This document shows positions 10,471 through 20,490 of a DNA stretch of 64,000 nt, in pieces; within the stretch, counting starts at the first letter, position 1, and each line of letters opens with the position of its first letter. The position numbers were made by a program, and so were the translations under genes. Below the pieces are notes generated by a model. It saw nothing but the letters and a program-made list of their open reading frames with translations, ran no database searches and was not told where the DNA came from. The stretch comes from Heterobilharzia americana (Eukaryota; Platyhelminthes; Trematoda; Strigeidida; Schistosomatidae), in contig OX104134.1 in the NCBI GenBank assembly GCA_944470555.2, forward strand, positions 97,892,701 through 97,956,700, written 5' to 3'.

Positions 10471-11930
10471 AGAGCAGCCATCAAGACAAAATGGGAGACA
10501 TCGAGGGACATCCCTGAAGAAACCTGTGTAGAAGAACACTGGAAGTCTTTGAAAGCTATGTGGAAAGAAACCTGCACAACAGTATTAGGAAGGAAGAAGA
10601 AAGAAGACAAGGAATGGATCTCGACGGATACCTGGAAGCTGATAGAGGAGAGGAGGATGGTGAAGCAGAAGATAAACCAGTGCAAGGATGCTCAACGACA
10701 AGAGGAACTGAGCACAATGTATAAAACACTGGATAAAGAAGTGAAGAAGAGTGCACGCAAAGACAAACGACACTTCTACGACACACTGGCAAGTGAAGCA
10801 GAACAGGCTGCAGGTAAGAGAGACCTGACGACATTGTATCAAATAACCAGGTTGCTATCAGGGAAGAGACCAACACAGATGAAACCAATAAAAGATGAAG
10901 AAGGAAATTTAATTACAAAAGAAGAGAAACAGAGGAAACGATGGGCCGACCACTTCAAGAAGCTCTTGAATCGACCACCACCTGCACTTCGTCCAGAAAT
11001 ACCACCTGCAGCCGCTGAATTACAAGTGAACATTAATCCCCCAACGAAAATGGAAGTCCTGAACGCCATAAAGCTACTGAAATGCGGGAAAGCAGCAGGA
11101 CCAGATGGAATACCGCCAGAAGCACTGAGAACAGATGCAGAGACAACAGCGGACATGCTCACACCACTATTGCAGAAGGTGTGGAGGAAGAGAAGGTACC
11201 TGACGATTGGAAGAAGGGTTACCTTGTCAAACTGCCGAAGAAGGGAGACCTCAGTGCTTGCAAGAACTGGCGCGGAATCACTCTCCTGTCCACCCCAAGT
11301 AAAATATTAAGCCGCATCATCCTGGAGAGGCTTAAAGACGCACTGGATTCAAAACTGCGACCGGAACAGGCAGGCTTCAGGAAGTACAAATCATGTGCTG
11401 ACCAAATTGCAACGCTTCGTATCATCATAGAACAGAGCGTAGAATGGCAATCAGCTCTATACCTCAACTTCATCGACTTTGAGAAGGCCTTTGACAGCGT
11501 CGACCGAGAAGTAATTTGGAAACTGCTTCAATACTACGGAGTACCGCAAACCTTTATCCGCCTCATTCAACAACTATATGAAGATGCCACATGCCAAGTA
11601 ATCCACAATGGGAAGCTCAGTGATGCCTTTGAAGTGAAGACAGGAGTGAAACAAGGTTGCCTACTATCCCCCATGATATTCCTTATTGTGGTGGACTGGA
11701 TCATGCAGCAAACAGTAGGCAGCGAGAAGAGGGGGATACACTGGACGACGGAAAAGAACCTAGAAGACTTGGATTTCGCCGATGACTTATGCCTAATGTC
11801 ACATAAACTTGAAGATCTGCAGGCAAAAACTAACAAGTTGACAGAAGAGGCAGCTAAGACGGGACTTCAGGTGAATATAGAGAAGACAGAAGTGATGAAG
11901 ATACCGCACCACCACCATCACAACAACAAC
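10471..11930 (+). pseudogene. Linker and reverse transcriptase domain of RTE copy A, frameshifted
   Basis: A charged, Lys/Glu-rich linker (frame 1) leads to AAGPDGIPPEAL, the first RT block. A one-base loss near 11190 shifts the frame to 3, which carries the rest of RT: LLSTPSKILSRIIL, the motif A aspartate in IDFEKAFDSVDR, motif B GVKQGCLLSP, motif C LDFADDLCLM with both catalytic Asp, and motif D GLQVNIEKTEVMK. All catalytic residues are present. The frame entry at about 10470 is also shifted relative to the endonuclease. There are no nonsense codons, so decay so far is by small indels only. Confidence 0.92.
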
Positions 11931-11934
11931 AACA

Positions 11935-12576
11935 AACTCCAATCACCGTCAACGGGAGAAACTTGAAGGAAGTAACCTCCTTCACTTATCTAGGAAGCAC
12001 TGTTTCAACTACAGGCGGGACGGACGAGGACGTCAAAGTCAGAATCGGAAAAGCAAGACAGGCATTCATTAGCCTGAAACCAGTGTGGAGATCTTCTGCA
12101 CTCAGCATGCGGAACAAGATACGGATTTTCAACACCAACGTCAAGTCAGTGCTCTTGTATGGCTCAGAGACTTGGCGCGTCACGAAAGGCATTTCCAATA
12201 AACTACAGACATTCATCAACAACTGCTTACGCGCTCGCTGCTGAAGATCAGATGGCCAGAAAAAATAAGCAACAAGGAACTCTGGGAACGAACCAACCAA
12301 GAACCTATCACGCAACAAATATGCAGGAAGAAGTGGAGATGGATTGGCCATGCACTGAGAAGGCCGACTGAGGACATCACGCGTCAGGCCCTCGAGTGGA
12401 ATCCCCATGGGAAGCGACGAGTTGGACGTCCAAGGGTGACATGGAGGAGGTCATGCGAGGAGGAAATGAGAGCTTCTGGGCTGTCGTGGAACCAGGTTCA
12501 AAAGATCTCAGAGAACAGAGGTCACTGGAGGCGTGCTACTGAAGCCCTATGTTCCACTAGGAACCCAAGGGACTAA
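11935..12576 (+). pseudogene. C-terminal domain of RTE copy A
   Basis: Downstream of an AAC/CAC tract that changes the frame, frame 2 gives FTYLGSTVSTTGGTDEDV, SLKPVWRS, IFNTNVKSVLLYGSETW and the thumb-like continuation. Near 12240 the frame moves to 1, which carries RWPEKISNKELWERT, RWIGHALRRP and RRVGRPRVTW, ending at TAA 12574-12576. This is the usual tail of RTE-type RT proteins. Summed over the frames the protein would be close to 990 residues, normal for the clade. Confidence 0.88.
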
Positions 12577-12592
12577 TAAATAATAATAATAA

Positions 12593-13074
12593 AACTTTGA
12601 GATTTTTTCGCAGGCTGTTGGAAAACTGACTACTACCTCAATCTTGAAATTTCACTGCATATACTTTTTTGTTCCACCCAGCTTCAACTAGCCATCTGTA
12701 AGTTCCCTCTACACCAAGTACCATTAGATGATTGATTGGAGTGAATCCTATCTTTTCCGTAATCACTGTAGAATCCCAGCTTCGACTTGGTATCATCGTT
12801 TGCAAACTGGTACTTAACAACAACAACAAAAGTTCAAACCTTAGCAAATCTCTCTGATGGTTCAAATTTTGATGTATTAGACAGGTACAAATACGTGAAG
12901 CTGAAAAGTAAATGATACTGAAAAGCTAACAGTGATTTTGACAGTTACGTAAAACAAGAGTGAAACCACTGATGAAAGACATCAAGATATGAAATTAAAT
13001 TAAGAGGAAGATAGGTCTGAGACACTTTAGTCAGTTTTGAGTCTTATCATCACTCAATCTTCATTATTTATCAA
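12593..13074. other. Stretch without a recognised gene
   Basis: AT-rich, a short (CAA) run near 12818, no supported coding sequence. Confidence 0.45.
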
Positions 13075-13280
13075 TACTGGTAATTTCCCATTGGTATACC
13101 TGACCGAATTGATCGACTTCTGTTGGGATACGGGTTCCTGTCAAAATGCCTTGATAAGTCCTGCAGATTCACTATATAATGTACTCTGCTTGGTAGTGGC
13201 TATCAGTGGAGCAAAAGATATAGGTTTTGTCCCAAATGGGGCTCATCAGCTTTTCCGCGAAATAAACCGTAAAGTGAACC
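13075..13280 (-). mobile_element. SM-alpha-like fragment, minus strand
   Basis: On the minus strand the ribozyme part reads AGCTGATGAGCCCCATTTGG then GACAAAAC, followed by CCACTGATAGCCACTACCAA and the 3' half (GACTTATCAAGGC, AATTCGGTCAGGTATACCAA). CTGATGAG is intact, but the second core motif is AAAAC instead of GAAAC and the stem I pairing is lost. Confidence 0.65.
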
Positions 13281-13284
13281 TTTA

Positions 13285-13590
13285 TGTAATATCGGAGAAC
13301 CCGCATAGGAGACTATATTCGAACAGTGGCCAAACAGTTCAACCTTGTCTAGCAACGGGAAGTTACATGTATCAAAAAGCAACTGACACCTGAGGCACAA
13401 GAGGTGACTATCATGCCCCAGTGGCCTAGTGGATAGAGCTTTGGTGTTTGATGTGGTGGGTATTGGGTTCGAATCTAAGTGGTAACAACATCACTTAGTG
13501 GGATGCAGATACATTCACCTGACGAGTTCCAAGTAGGACGAGACGAGCGTCCTGGATTCCAGTGCTAACTACCACCAAGTGGATTACACC
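13285..13590 (+). mobile_element. SM-alpha-like tail joined to a following SM-alpha-like head (tandem junction)
   Basis: 13285-13400 is the 3' half of one unit (GAACAGTGGCCAAACAGTTC, GCAACGGGAAGTTACA). It passes through CAACTGACACCTGAGGCACA and AGAGGTGACTATCATG directly into the head of a second unit (CCCCAGTGGCCTAGTGGATA, B box GGTTCGAATCT), its ribozyme and the tail to about 13590. The same tail-to-head junction occurs at 40.29-40.35 kb, so units were arranged head to tail. Confidence 0.75.
13513..13556 (+). ncRNA. Hammerhead ribozyme domain (SM-alpha type), core mutated
   Basis: CTGACGAG is intact, stem II TTCC/GGAC is nearly intact, the second motif is GAGAC (A14 to G), and the triplet GTC is intact before CTGGAT. 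Stem I is weakened because the upstream arm is ATTCAC. Probably inactive. Confidence 0.7.
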
Positions 13591-14104
13591 TAAAGTCTAA
13601 TTTATTGTTCACCTCTCTTCAGACTGTAACCAGAAAGCCATACTCCAAAGTATTTAGACATCCGAGTTGTGTCATTTCTTGATCTGATCACCTCAAAAAT
13701 ATTTCACTTCCACTTTGCAACTAGCTAACCACACTTATGTATTTGTTACAGTGTGCAATTAGATTGCAAAGACGCTTTAGAAAAGTCGGAAATCTTTAAA
13801 ATCTTTCACAGTCGACCATCATACTACGAATTTTTGAGTAAAGACATGTTCATACGCTTAAACATCATATTGGCTGAAGAATGTCTTTCTAGAAAAAGGT
13901 CTTGAAATAACCGACATCACTGCAAATGTTTATGTATCATTGCATATAATTTTACGTTGCAATACACCTTCCATTGTCTTACCGCCTTTTGTACTTCCGA
14001 GAAACTGAGCGACCATCAAACGTGGTATATGAAAGCTATGAGTCAGGCCCTCACATTTATAACGTCAGATATGCGTGCTATATTTGGCGTTTATGCTTCT
14101 TAGG
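13591..14104. other. Stretch without a recognised gene
   Basis: No motif-bearing frame or assigned repeat. Confidence 0.4.
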
Positions 14105-14300
14105 CCATTCGTAGTGATAATTTCAGGTTGGTATTCATCGTGGAATGACATCAGTTGGAGGGACATTGGAAATCTGGGAACACTGAGCAGTTGTTTCGTC
14201 CTAGTATGGGACTCCTCAGCAGTGAGCACCCATGACCCCGTCAGGGATCGAACCCAGGACATTCAGGTTCGGCGGCCAGTATGCTGTCACTGAGCCACTG
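14105..14300 (-). mobile_element. Family 2 SINE-like repeat, complete head, hammerhead-like motif
   Basis: On the minus strand: A-box-like CAGTGGCTCAGTGACAGCAT, B box GTCCTGGGTTCGATCCCTG (14241-14259), then CACTG-CTGAGGAG, GTCC/GGAC stem II with loop CATACTA, GAAAC, AACT, GCT, CAGTG, and the tail CCAACTGATGTCATTCCACG. The cleavage triplet is GCT, breaking the NUH rule at U16.1. Both stem I arms (CACTG/CAGTG) are intact. Antisense open frames of 65-72 codons across it are not genes. Confidence 0.75.
14179..14226 (-). ncRNA. Candidate hammerhead motif of family 2
   Basis: CTGAGGA and GAAA cores are intact and stems I and II pair fully. Only the cleavage triplet (GCT for GTC) and stem III (ACAACTGC) are damaged. 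With the 45.7 kb copy it defines the family structure. Confidence 0.5.
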
Positions 14301-15165
14301 GTCTATATTTCCTACTTCTGTCAGCTCACTTTATAACCCAACCTTCACCAATGCCGTCGTTGACTGTCTTCATGTTCCAATATTTCGTGTTCTGACATTA
14401 ATCAATGATGAATACAAATCTGAAATCAATAAATAAACCGCACACACTTCAAAATCGTGGTGATAATGTTTAATTCTACTCTTCTCAAATTTAAAGGTTT
14501 CTTTCGCAGTGCAAGTGGTTTTGAACTGTGATTTGTGGGGTGGAAGAGGGGGTGGTTATCCGGCTCACTAAATAACTACGCCTTTTGGTATGATTAATCC
14601 AATATCTATGGTGAATGTTCGCCATTTCACTGAGTCACGGTCGCAAACTTTCTGACTGAAAGATGAAATGAATTCATTTCACGTTCAATCAAACTATCTA
14701 AAACAATCTCTTGCACATAGGGCTGATGATGATTGTAGTTCATGAATTTATGACTTTATAAACAATGCTTCTCTGACCACATGTGGTTAGCCCCACATTC
14801 AATGACCTGATAAACGTGTGTTCAAATATTAAGGACATTCTGTTCCCTAATGTCACGATTTTTCACTAATTCATACATTATGCTTTATTCACCTATCTTA
14901 TGACTAACAAGTTGTAGCTTTCTGACTAACTTGGGGGGTGGATAGGTCCTTTGTACTGCAGTACTCAGTCTATGACTCAGCAGTGTGCCGGTTTCATCCT
15001 CTTTGAAGGTAAGGCGTAGATAGATGAGCTTCTTTTCAGTTGTACTTCACTTGATTCTCTTCGTTTCTGCCCTATTGTACTTGTCAATGAAATTCTGTGT
15101 ACAACCATTTTCGCGTAGACAGTTTTGGACAAAGGTCGTTTCTTCCTCGATTTTCCGTTCAGGCA
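14301..15165. other. Stretch with only a family 2 tail remnant
   Basis: AATCAATGATGAATACAAAT with CTGAAATCAATAAATAAA at about 14399-14440 resembles the family 2 tail. Nothing else is recognised. Confidence 0.4.
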
Positions 15166-15365
15166 ATAGTTTACTCATACAGGTGGTGGCTGTCGCGCCC
15201 CAGTGGCCCAGTGAATAACGCTTTGGTGTTTGAATTCATGGGTACTGGGTTAGAGATTTAGTGGGAACAACACCGCTCAGTAGAAGCCAAGTAAGTCCAG
15301 CTGACAAGTCTCAAATAGGGTGAAACGTACGTGCTGGATTCCACTATTAATCGCCAAGCAGATTA
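15166..15365 (+). mobile_element. SM-alpha-like element
   Basis: The junction-like GGTGGTGGCTGTCGCG precedes the head CCCCAGTGGCCCAGTGAATA. The B box is decayed (GGTTAGAGATTTAGTGGG). The ribozyme lies at 15295-15340 and the tail TTCCACTATTAATCGCCAAG follows. Confidence 0.82.
15295..15340 (+). ncRNA. Hammerhead ribozyme domain (SM-alpha type), inactive
   Basis: CTGACAAG carries G8 to A. GAAAC is intact and stem III ACGTACGT is a perfect eight-base palindrome, but the triplet became GTG, which the NUH rule forbids. Stem I CCAG/CTGG is kept. Confidence 0.72.
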
Positions 15366-16260
15366 CAATTTAAGTAAATCCCAATCCACGTGTCTTTCTG
15401 CTGAAAACATTTATAAATCTTTCTATCTGCGTGACGTTGTAGGCCAAGGTATATCGTCTACAACGTCTCTTATGGCACTCATGTGGTCATCACCATTCAG
15501 ACTTGAAGGAATCTGATTATCAGCCAGTCAATCTGTCAGACTCACAATACAGTTGGATGAATATTATTACAGGGAAAAAAGTCCAGCACAACGACATCTG
15601 TTCCATTTACACCATCAGTTGGGAACCTAGCAATAACGGTAAAAATAACGTACGAATATTTCAGTGTATTGAAGAACTGATCTCATTAGGACTGCTAGTT
15701 GGTGGGATTTTCTTTACTTGTCAGTAATATATTCCACTGTTTTCAATGAGTGAATTCATGGGGAGTTGTAGGTCAGTTAAAGGAAAGTAAGTATTAAGTA
15801 GACTGACTGACTGACAAAATCAATGTAGAAACTCACACACAGGTGCATCGCCTCAAGTTGCCACAATCCACAGTAGTACACAAAGAACAGGTGCATAGGA
15901 AATAACTAATATCAAAGGTGAAAAAGTCTGAAGATAAAGGTCAGTGCCAATATTTTAAACTTTCGAAGATGTCAAGGAGTAAATACATCAACAACATTGT
16001 GACCAATTTTCAACCATATCATCAAAGGTCCTCAACCACCGATTCCTACCGTCTCGGGGACACCAACTAGGTAGTCTACACTTCCCTTTATGCATCAGAC
16101 CAACAGTCATACACTGAAGTTTACGGGAACTTTCGCTTGATGGAAACGCTTTCAAAGAATATCGATAAAAGTAACTGTCGAAGTTTATACCATTTTCGTT
16201 GGTTAGCTTGTGACACAGTCAAACAGCAATTTTTAGTAGATAACTTTTTGATACAGCACG
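15366..16260. other. Stretch without a recognised gene
   Basis: Contains a short GACT run near 15802-15815; the 61-74 codon frames have no motif. Confidence 0.4.
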
Positions 16261-16261
16261 A

Positions 16262-16460
16262 TGACTGTGTTTGAAATGAAAATCTGGGTGGCGTCAGGAT
16301 TCGAACCGGCGACCTCCGGGTTATCGGCGCGGTGCTCTACCAACAGAGGTGTGAGATCTGGCTGACTGCTGACTGGATTTCTATCTCACTTCAATCATCA
16401 CCCAGTATCAATACAGGTTGTCAAACCACGGTTATCTAAGACAGTTAGTCTAACTGATAA
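16262..16460 (-). mobile_element. Family 3 tRNA-derived SINE-like repeat (no ribozyme)
   Basis: On the minus strand: A box region CTGTTGGTAGAGCACCGCGC and a perfect B box GGTTCGAATCC (16297-16307), then CAGATTTTCATTTCA, after an upstream body with TGATTGAAGTGAGATAGAAA. Copies lie at 22.5 (-), 29.2 (+), 33.6 (-), 33.9 (+), 35.9 (+) and 44.0 (+) kb. No CTGANGA...GAAA order was found behind its B box, unlike families 1, 2 and 4. Confidence 0.75.
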
Positions 16461-16599
16461 CCCTTTGGACACAGTTTATTGTCCGAACAAACGGAAACCC
16501 TCGGGAAGAGAGTTGTCTACAATTTTCCAGTAATTACTACTGTTAAATTTACCTATTGAAGTTAATTAAAGTCACTAGCAAAGATATATGCTTGATCAC

Positions 16600-16745
16600 T
16601 TGGAGAACTACTGAAAACCTGGGAACACCTGACAACTGTTTCGTCCCAATATGCTACTCCTCGGAAGTTTTCACCTACGACCCGATCAGCGAACTCGTTA
16701 ACCATCCAGCCACTGGGTAGGAGTTAAGTTGTCCACGGTTTTCTA
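16600..16745 (-). mobile_element. Family 2 SINE-like repeat
   Basis: On the minus strand: CCGAGGAG, stem II bases around ATATT, GGACGAAAC, AGTTGTC, and the family tail CCCAGGTTTTCAGTAGTTCT. U4 of the core is changed to C. The head is partly preserved (GTTAACGAGTTCGCTGATCG). Confidence 0.65.
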
Positions 16746-17165
16746 CTTCCATCGATTAGCAATATAGCAAGACTATCCACCGTGGTCTTCATTTGGCGTC
16801 CGCTTCACTTCCGATTGGCTGACTCCACAGGACGCTTGTCATAAGAACTCCAGGATAACCATCTCGAAGTATGTCACAAACGAACACCATAATGAAGACC
16901 TTGGTAGATGACCACGCTGAGTTGCGAACTGAGGGAGGTAGGAAAACATAAACCGTGGGAATCCGACCCAGTGGATGAATTGTTAGTGCGTTCACTACGA
17001 AACTCAAAGGTCTTGAGTTCGGTCTCTGACGGAATCGTAGGTGAGTACTTGTGAGGAGTCCCATACTAGGACAAAATAGCCGTCCAGCACCCCAAGGTTT
17101 TCAATAATTCTCCATTTCGTGATGAATGCTACCTTAAATAAAATTCCGCACCAACTTGAAACTCC
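16746..17165 (+). mobile_element. Family 2 SINE-like repeat, plus strand, with adjoining repeat body
   Basis: The part 16955-17165 has the head (TTAGTGCGTTCACTACG, B-box-like GAGTTCGGTCTCTGACGG), TTGTGAGGAGTCCCATACTA, GGACAAAAT, AGCCGTCCAG and the tail TTTCGTGATGAATGCTACC. C3 and G12 of the ribozyme-like core are lost. 16786-16880 shares CTCGAAGTATGTC and CACTTCCGATTGGCTGA with the reverse complement of 41.83-41.93 kb, so a longer repeat body is likely. Confidence 0.6.
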
Positions 17166-17524
17166 ACTTATTTCCTTCTTTGGAAAGAAGGATGAGGAAA
17201 TTCGAGTACGTAAGTTCAGCATTTTAAATCTATAGACTCTTCCTTGTGTTGTCTTACGTTCAACTTTGCACTAAAAATCGATACTTCAGAAATTGCCCCT
17301 TGTTGAACTTAGCTTATCAGTGAACACAGGAGTGGGTAAAAATGATGACCGACTTGCCTGTATGGGTGAGAAGCCATACCTCATTGATCAAGTTTTGTTG
17401 GAATCCCTTGTCCTAATGAATAGATAACAACCGCTGGCACTAGAATCAGTCAAGTGTGATTCCAATTTACTGACCCATCTAAAAATCAGTCACTTACATA
17501 GACGTGTCAATGAAGTCTATGTAG

Positions 17525-17672
17525 CGGACAATGCTTTGATGTTTGTAGACGTAGGGATTGCTTTTCAGTCTCAGAGAGAAAACCAACGCTCAATGGAAGG
17601 CAAGTGGATCCAGCCGACGAATCCCAAATAAGATGAAACACTTGTCCTGGATTCTACTACCAGGAATTAAGA
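17525..17672 (+). mobile_element. SM-alpha-like element
   Basis: The degenerate head GCGGACAATGCTTTGATGTT precedes a hammerhead at 17608-17651: ATCCAG, CCGACGAA, CAAATA loop, GATGAAAC, TTGTC, CTGGAT. U4 to C breaks the core. Stem I is perfect and the GTC triplet is kept. The tail TTCTACTACCAGGAATT is altered. Confidence 0.75.
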
Positions 17673-18240
17673 ATTACTGTTAATTCGTATGCCTTGGGTT
17701 CCTAGTGGAAATAGGACTTCAGCAGAGCGTCGCCACTTCACTCTCTTCTCTCCAGTCTTTTCAACTTGAATTCACGACTGCCAACAATCTTTCATTTCTC
17801 CTTCACACGATCTCCTCCGTGTCACCATCGGACGTCCAACCTGCCATTTCCCACTCGGGTTCCACTAGACGGCCTGGCGTGGTCGGGTCGGTGATGTCCC
17901 CAAAAGGTCTCCTCAGTGTATACCCGATCCATCTTCACTTTCTTCTACATATTTGTTGGATGATGGGTTGTTGGTTGGTTGGTTGGTTGATTCGTTGCCT
18001 GCCAGCCAAACACAGTTCATTCTTGCTTATTCTTATGATTCTGACCATCTATCTGATCTCCATCTTCAGTGTCAGTATCGAGTGAGTGTAGGTGGCAGCT
18101 GTTCATCAATGTCTACAGTTTGTTGGAAATGCTTTTCATAACGCACCAAGTCTCTCAATCATCACGTCACATAGAAGCACTGACTTACTTGACTGAGATT
18201 AGTGTTGAAAATCCGAATGTTGTTCAGGCTTTATGCTGAG

Positions 18241-18657
18241 TGTAGTGTAGTGTAGTGTAGTGTAGTGTAGTGTAGTGTAGTGTGGTGTGGTGTGGTGTGG
18301 TGTGGTGTAGTGTAGTGTAGTGTAGTGTAGTGTAGTGTAGTGTGGTGTGGTGTGGTGTAGTGTAGTGTAGTGTAGTGTAGTGTAGTGTAGTGTAGTGTAG
18401 TGTAGTGTAGTTTAGTGTAGTGTAGTGTAGTGTAGTGTAGTGTAGTGTAGTGTAGTGTAGTGTAGTTTAGTGTAGTGTAGTGTAGTGTAGTGTAGTGTAG
18501 TTTAGTGTAGTGTAGTGTAGTGTAGTGTAGTGTAGTGTAGTGTAGTTTAGTGTAGTGTAGTGTAGTGTAGTGTAGTGTAGTGTAGTGTAGTGTAGTGTAG
18601 TGTAGTGTAGTGTAGTGTAGTGTAGTTTAGTGTAGTGTAGTGTAGTGTAGTGTAGTA
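18241..18657 (-). repeat. Pentanucleotide satellite (CACTA/TGTAG) inside RTE copy C
   Basis: About 83 units, mostly TGTAG on the plus strand, with TGTGG and TTTAG variants. The right flank (TATAACGTTGCAATTTGATC) is the RT site and the left flank (GGCTTTATGCTGAG) is the C-terminal site. In copy D these two sites carry separate short tracts at 61434-61458 and 62258-62315. Confidence 0.97.
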
Positions 18658-18900
18658 TAACGTTGCAATTTGATCCACACATGATTCGTTCTTCCTGAAG
18701 CCAACCAGCCAGCGTGTTCCGGTTGTAATTTTGAATGCAGAGCATTGTTTAGTCGCCCGAGGATGATGTGGCTTGATATTTTGATTGGGGTGGACAGCAG
18801 CATCATTCCGAGTCAGTTCATGCACATACTTAGGTCTCTCTTCTCTGGGAGTTTGACAAGGTAGCTCTTCTTCCTATCAATGGGTAGCCACCTCTCCTTT

Positions 18901-18955
18901 CTCCCTTCCTTCCTTCCTTCCTCCCTCACTTACTTACTCACTTACTTCTTTCATT
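18901..18955. repeat. CTTCC / CTTA short tandem words in copy C
   Basis: CCTTCCTTCCTTCC and ACTTACTTACTCACTTACTT lie where copy A has single words; part of the expansion pattern of this subfamily. Confidence 0.8.
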
Positions 18956-19165
18956 GAAAACCTTCTGCAATATTGGTGTGAGCATGTCCACTACTGTTGT
19001 CTCTGCATCTGTTTTCAGTGCTTGTGAAGGAATTCCATCTGGTCCTGTTGCCTTCCCGGATTTCACCAACCTCATGGCGTTCAGGACTCCACTTCTGCAT
19101 TCGTCGGAGTGTTTGTGTTCACCGTTAATTCTGTGTCAGGGCTGCTGATTGCATTTTTCGACGAG

Positions 19166-19171
19166 TTGCAG

Positions 19172-19218
<47 letters not shown>

Positions 19219-19242
19219 GGTGGTGGTGGTGGTGGTGGTGGT
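19166..19242. repeat. GTT then GTG trinucleotide tract in copy C
   Basis: About 12 GTT and then about 13 GTG units. On the coding (minus) strand this is CAC/CCA and AAC, at the place where copy A has the short CGACCACCACCTGCAC before its RT domain. Confidence 0.93.
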
Positions 19243-20490
19243 CTCCCATTTTGTCTTGATGGCTGACTGATGTGAGGATGTCCTCTGAAGTTTCCTCCTT
19301 CAGTTCGGTTTCTGTTCTGGGTGTTCAACTTCAATTGTGGCTTGCCACCTGCTTCTTTGAAGGCTTTCAGGTTGACTTTCTAGGTTTCTTTGCACCAGGC
19401 AGTGAGTGGTCTCAACCTACATCTGCTCCTCTTCGTGATATGGTCTCGTGTCCAGTAGGCTGGCTGCGTCCCCACTTTCTTCACATTGAGATGAAATCGA
19501 TCTGGTTTTCAGTGTAGTGTGTCCTGGTGTCTGTCTGATAAAATCAAATCCATATCTCTGCCTTGTGAATATCCTTGTGTTTGCACACACTGCCCCACTC
19601 CAATCACCAAATCACTGAATGTGCAGAAGTCTGCAAACAGTTCTCCTTTCTCGTTCTTCATTTCACCAAGTCTCTCTCAATCCATGATGAGTTCTCTTCC
19701 TGTGTTGTCTGCTGTCTGCTCCCTCCCAGTTTGGCATTCATGTCACCCATTACAAATTTGATGTCTCCATCTGGTTTGGGGTCTTGTATATTACTGATTG
19801 CAGTTGTCTATACAATTCCTCCTTCTTCTCTTCATCTGAATTAGTTGTAGGTGTGTAGTGTGGAATTGTATGATTGTGACCTTGCTTCCTTTCGAGTTGA
19901 ATCCTGTTGTCATGATCCTGATGGTGTAGAAGGAGATTGGTTCTTTCTACATGAGAGAGGGAGAGAGAGAGACTTCGATGCTCTTCAAGGGGACATCATG
20001 ATAGCCACTTGAAAAGTCAGTGTGTTGTGCTCGTGGTTGTCGTCTGAGTGACAATATCGGAGTAGATTGTTGACTCTGAAGTTAACAGATGAGAGAGTCC
20101 ACTTCCATTCCATCTGCATATTCCTCTCAGATTCCCAGCTCATCTATGCTATACCTTCTCATCTCTTTGGTAATCTGGACAACCTTGCTATTTCATACAT
20201 GTTGTGGACATTCTATGTCCCCATGTTTATTTTCGCTTTCATTGAGAGAAGTGAAGACACGTCAGCGAATTGTTTTCCCGAAGGCTTTCACCAACTGGCG
20301 TCATTTCGCCTCTCCGATTGTAGTGAGGAATAAGTTTATTTTCACTTTTTGTATTTCATTGTGCTTTGAAGTTTGTTTAGCTGTTGGATTGTTTCTTCGG
20401 GGTAGGGTTGTTAGCCATATGCCGAACCTTCCCTCTTTATTATTTGGGCTTAGGTTGGGCTATTAACTAGTGAACTAGTTAACCAGACAG

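Larger units (their letters stand above)
9362..12592 (+). mobile_element. RTE/CFDP2-like non-LTR retrotransposon copy A, near full length
   Basis: The element is 3.2 kb. Its 5' leader starts CTAACCTCGCCTGGTTAACT and is shared with copies C, E and F. One long endonuclease-RT gene follows, then a short 3' end (CCACTAGGAACCCAAGGGAC) and a TAATAAATAATAATAATAA tail of the kind RTE elements have. Endonuclease and RT motifs can be followed end to end, interrupted only by frame changes. The copy lies between fragment B (+) and copy C (-). No clear target-site duplication was found. It is the reference for describing B to F. Confidence 0.95.
17697..20490 (-). mobile_element. RTE/CFDP2-like retrotransposon copy C with satellite-linked internal deletion
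   Basis: On the minus strand the element runs from the 5' leader near 20490 (GTTAACTAGTTCACTAGTTA) through a broken endonuclease (WNV block near 20220, GDMNA near 19740, ID block near 19490), linker (19300-18850) and RT start (18860-18660), then a satellite (18657-18241) and the C-terminal part to 17697 (CCACTAGGAACCCAAGG). About 680 bp that copy A has between CAACGCTTCG and CTGCACTCAGC, including RT motifs A, B and C, are absent. It cannot make RT. Plus-strand open frames of 80-126 codons here are antisense shadows. Confidence 0.93.

Noticed and set aside
16275..16345. tRNA gene on the minus strand (perfect B box)
   Set aside because: The A box side is degenerate and the flanks are those of the family 3 repeat.
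7787..18657. CRISPR-like arrays
   Set aside because: The tandem words are 4-5 bases without spacers, and the genome is eukaryotic; these are satellites.
18467..18825. Minus-strand frames of 92 codons ending in His-Tyr-Thr repeats
   Set aside because: RTE copy C sequence running into its satellite; no separate gene.
19125..19334. Minus-strand frame with poly-Pro and poly-Thr
   Set aside because: Translation of the CCA/ACA tract of RTE copy C.
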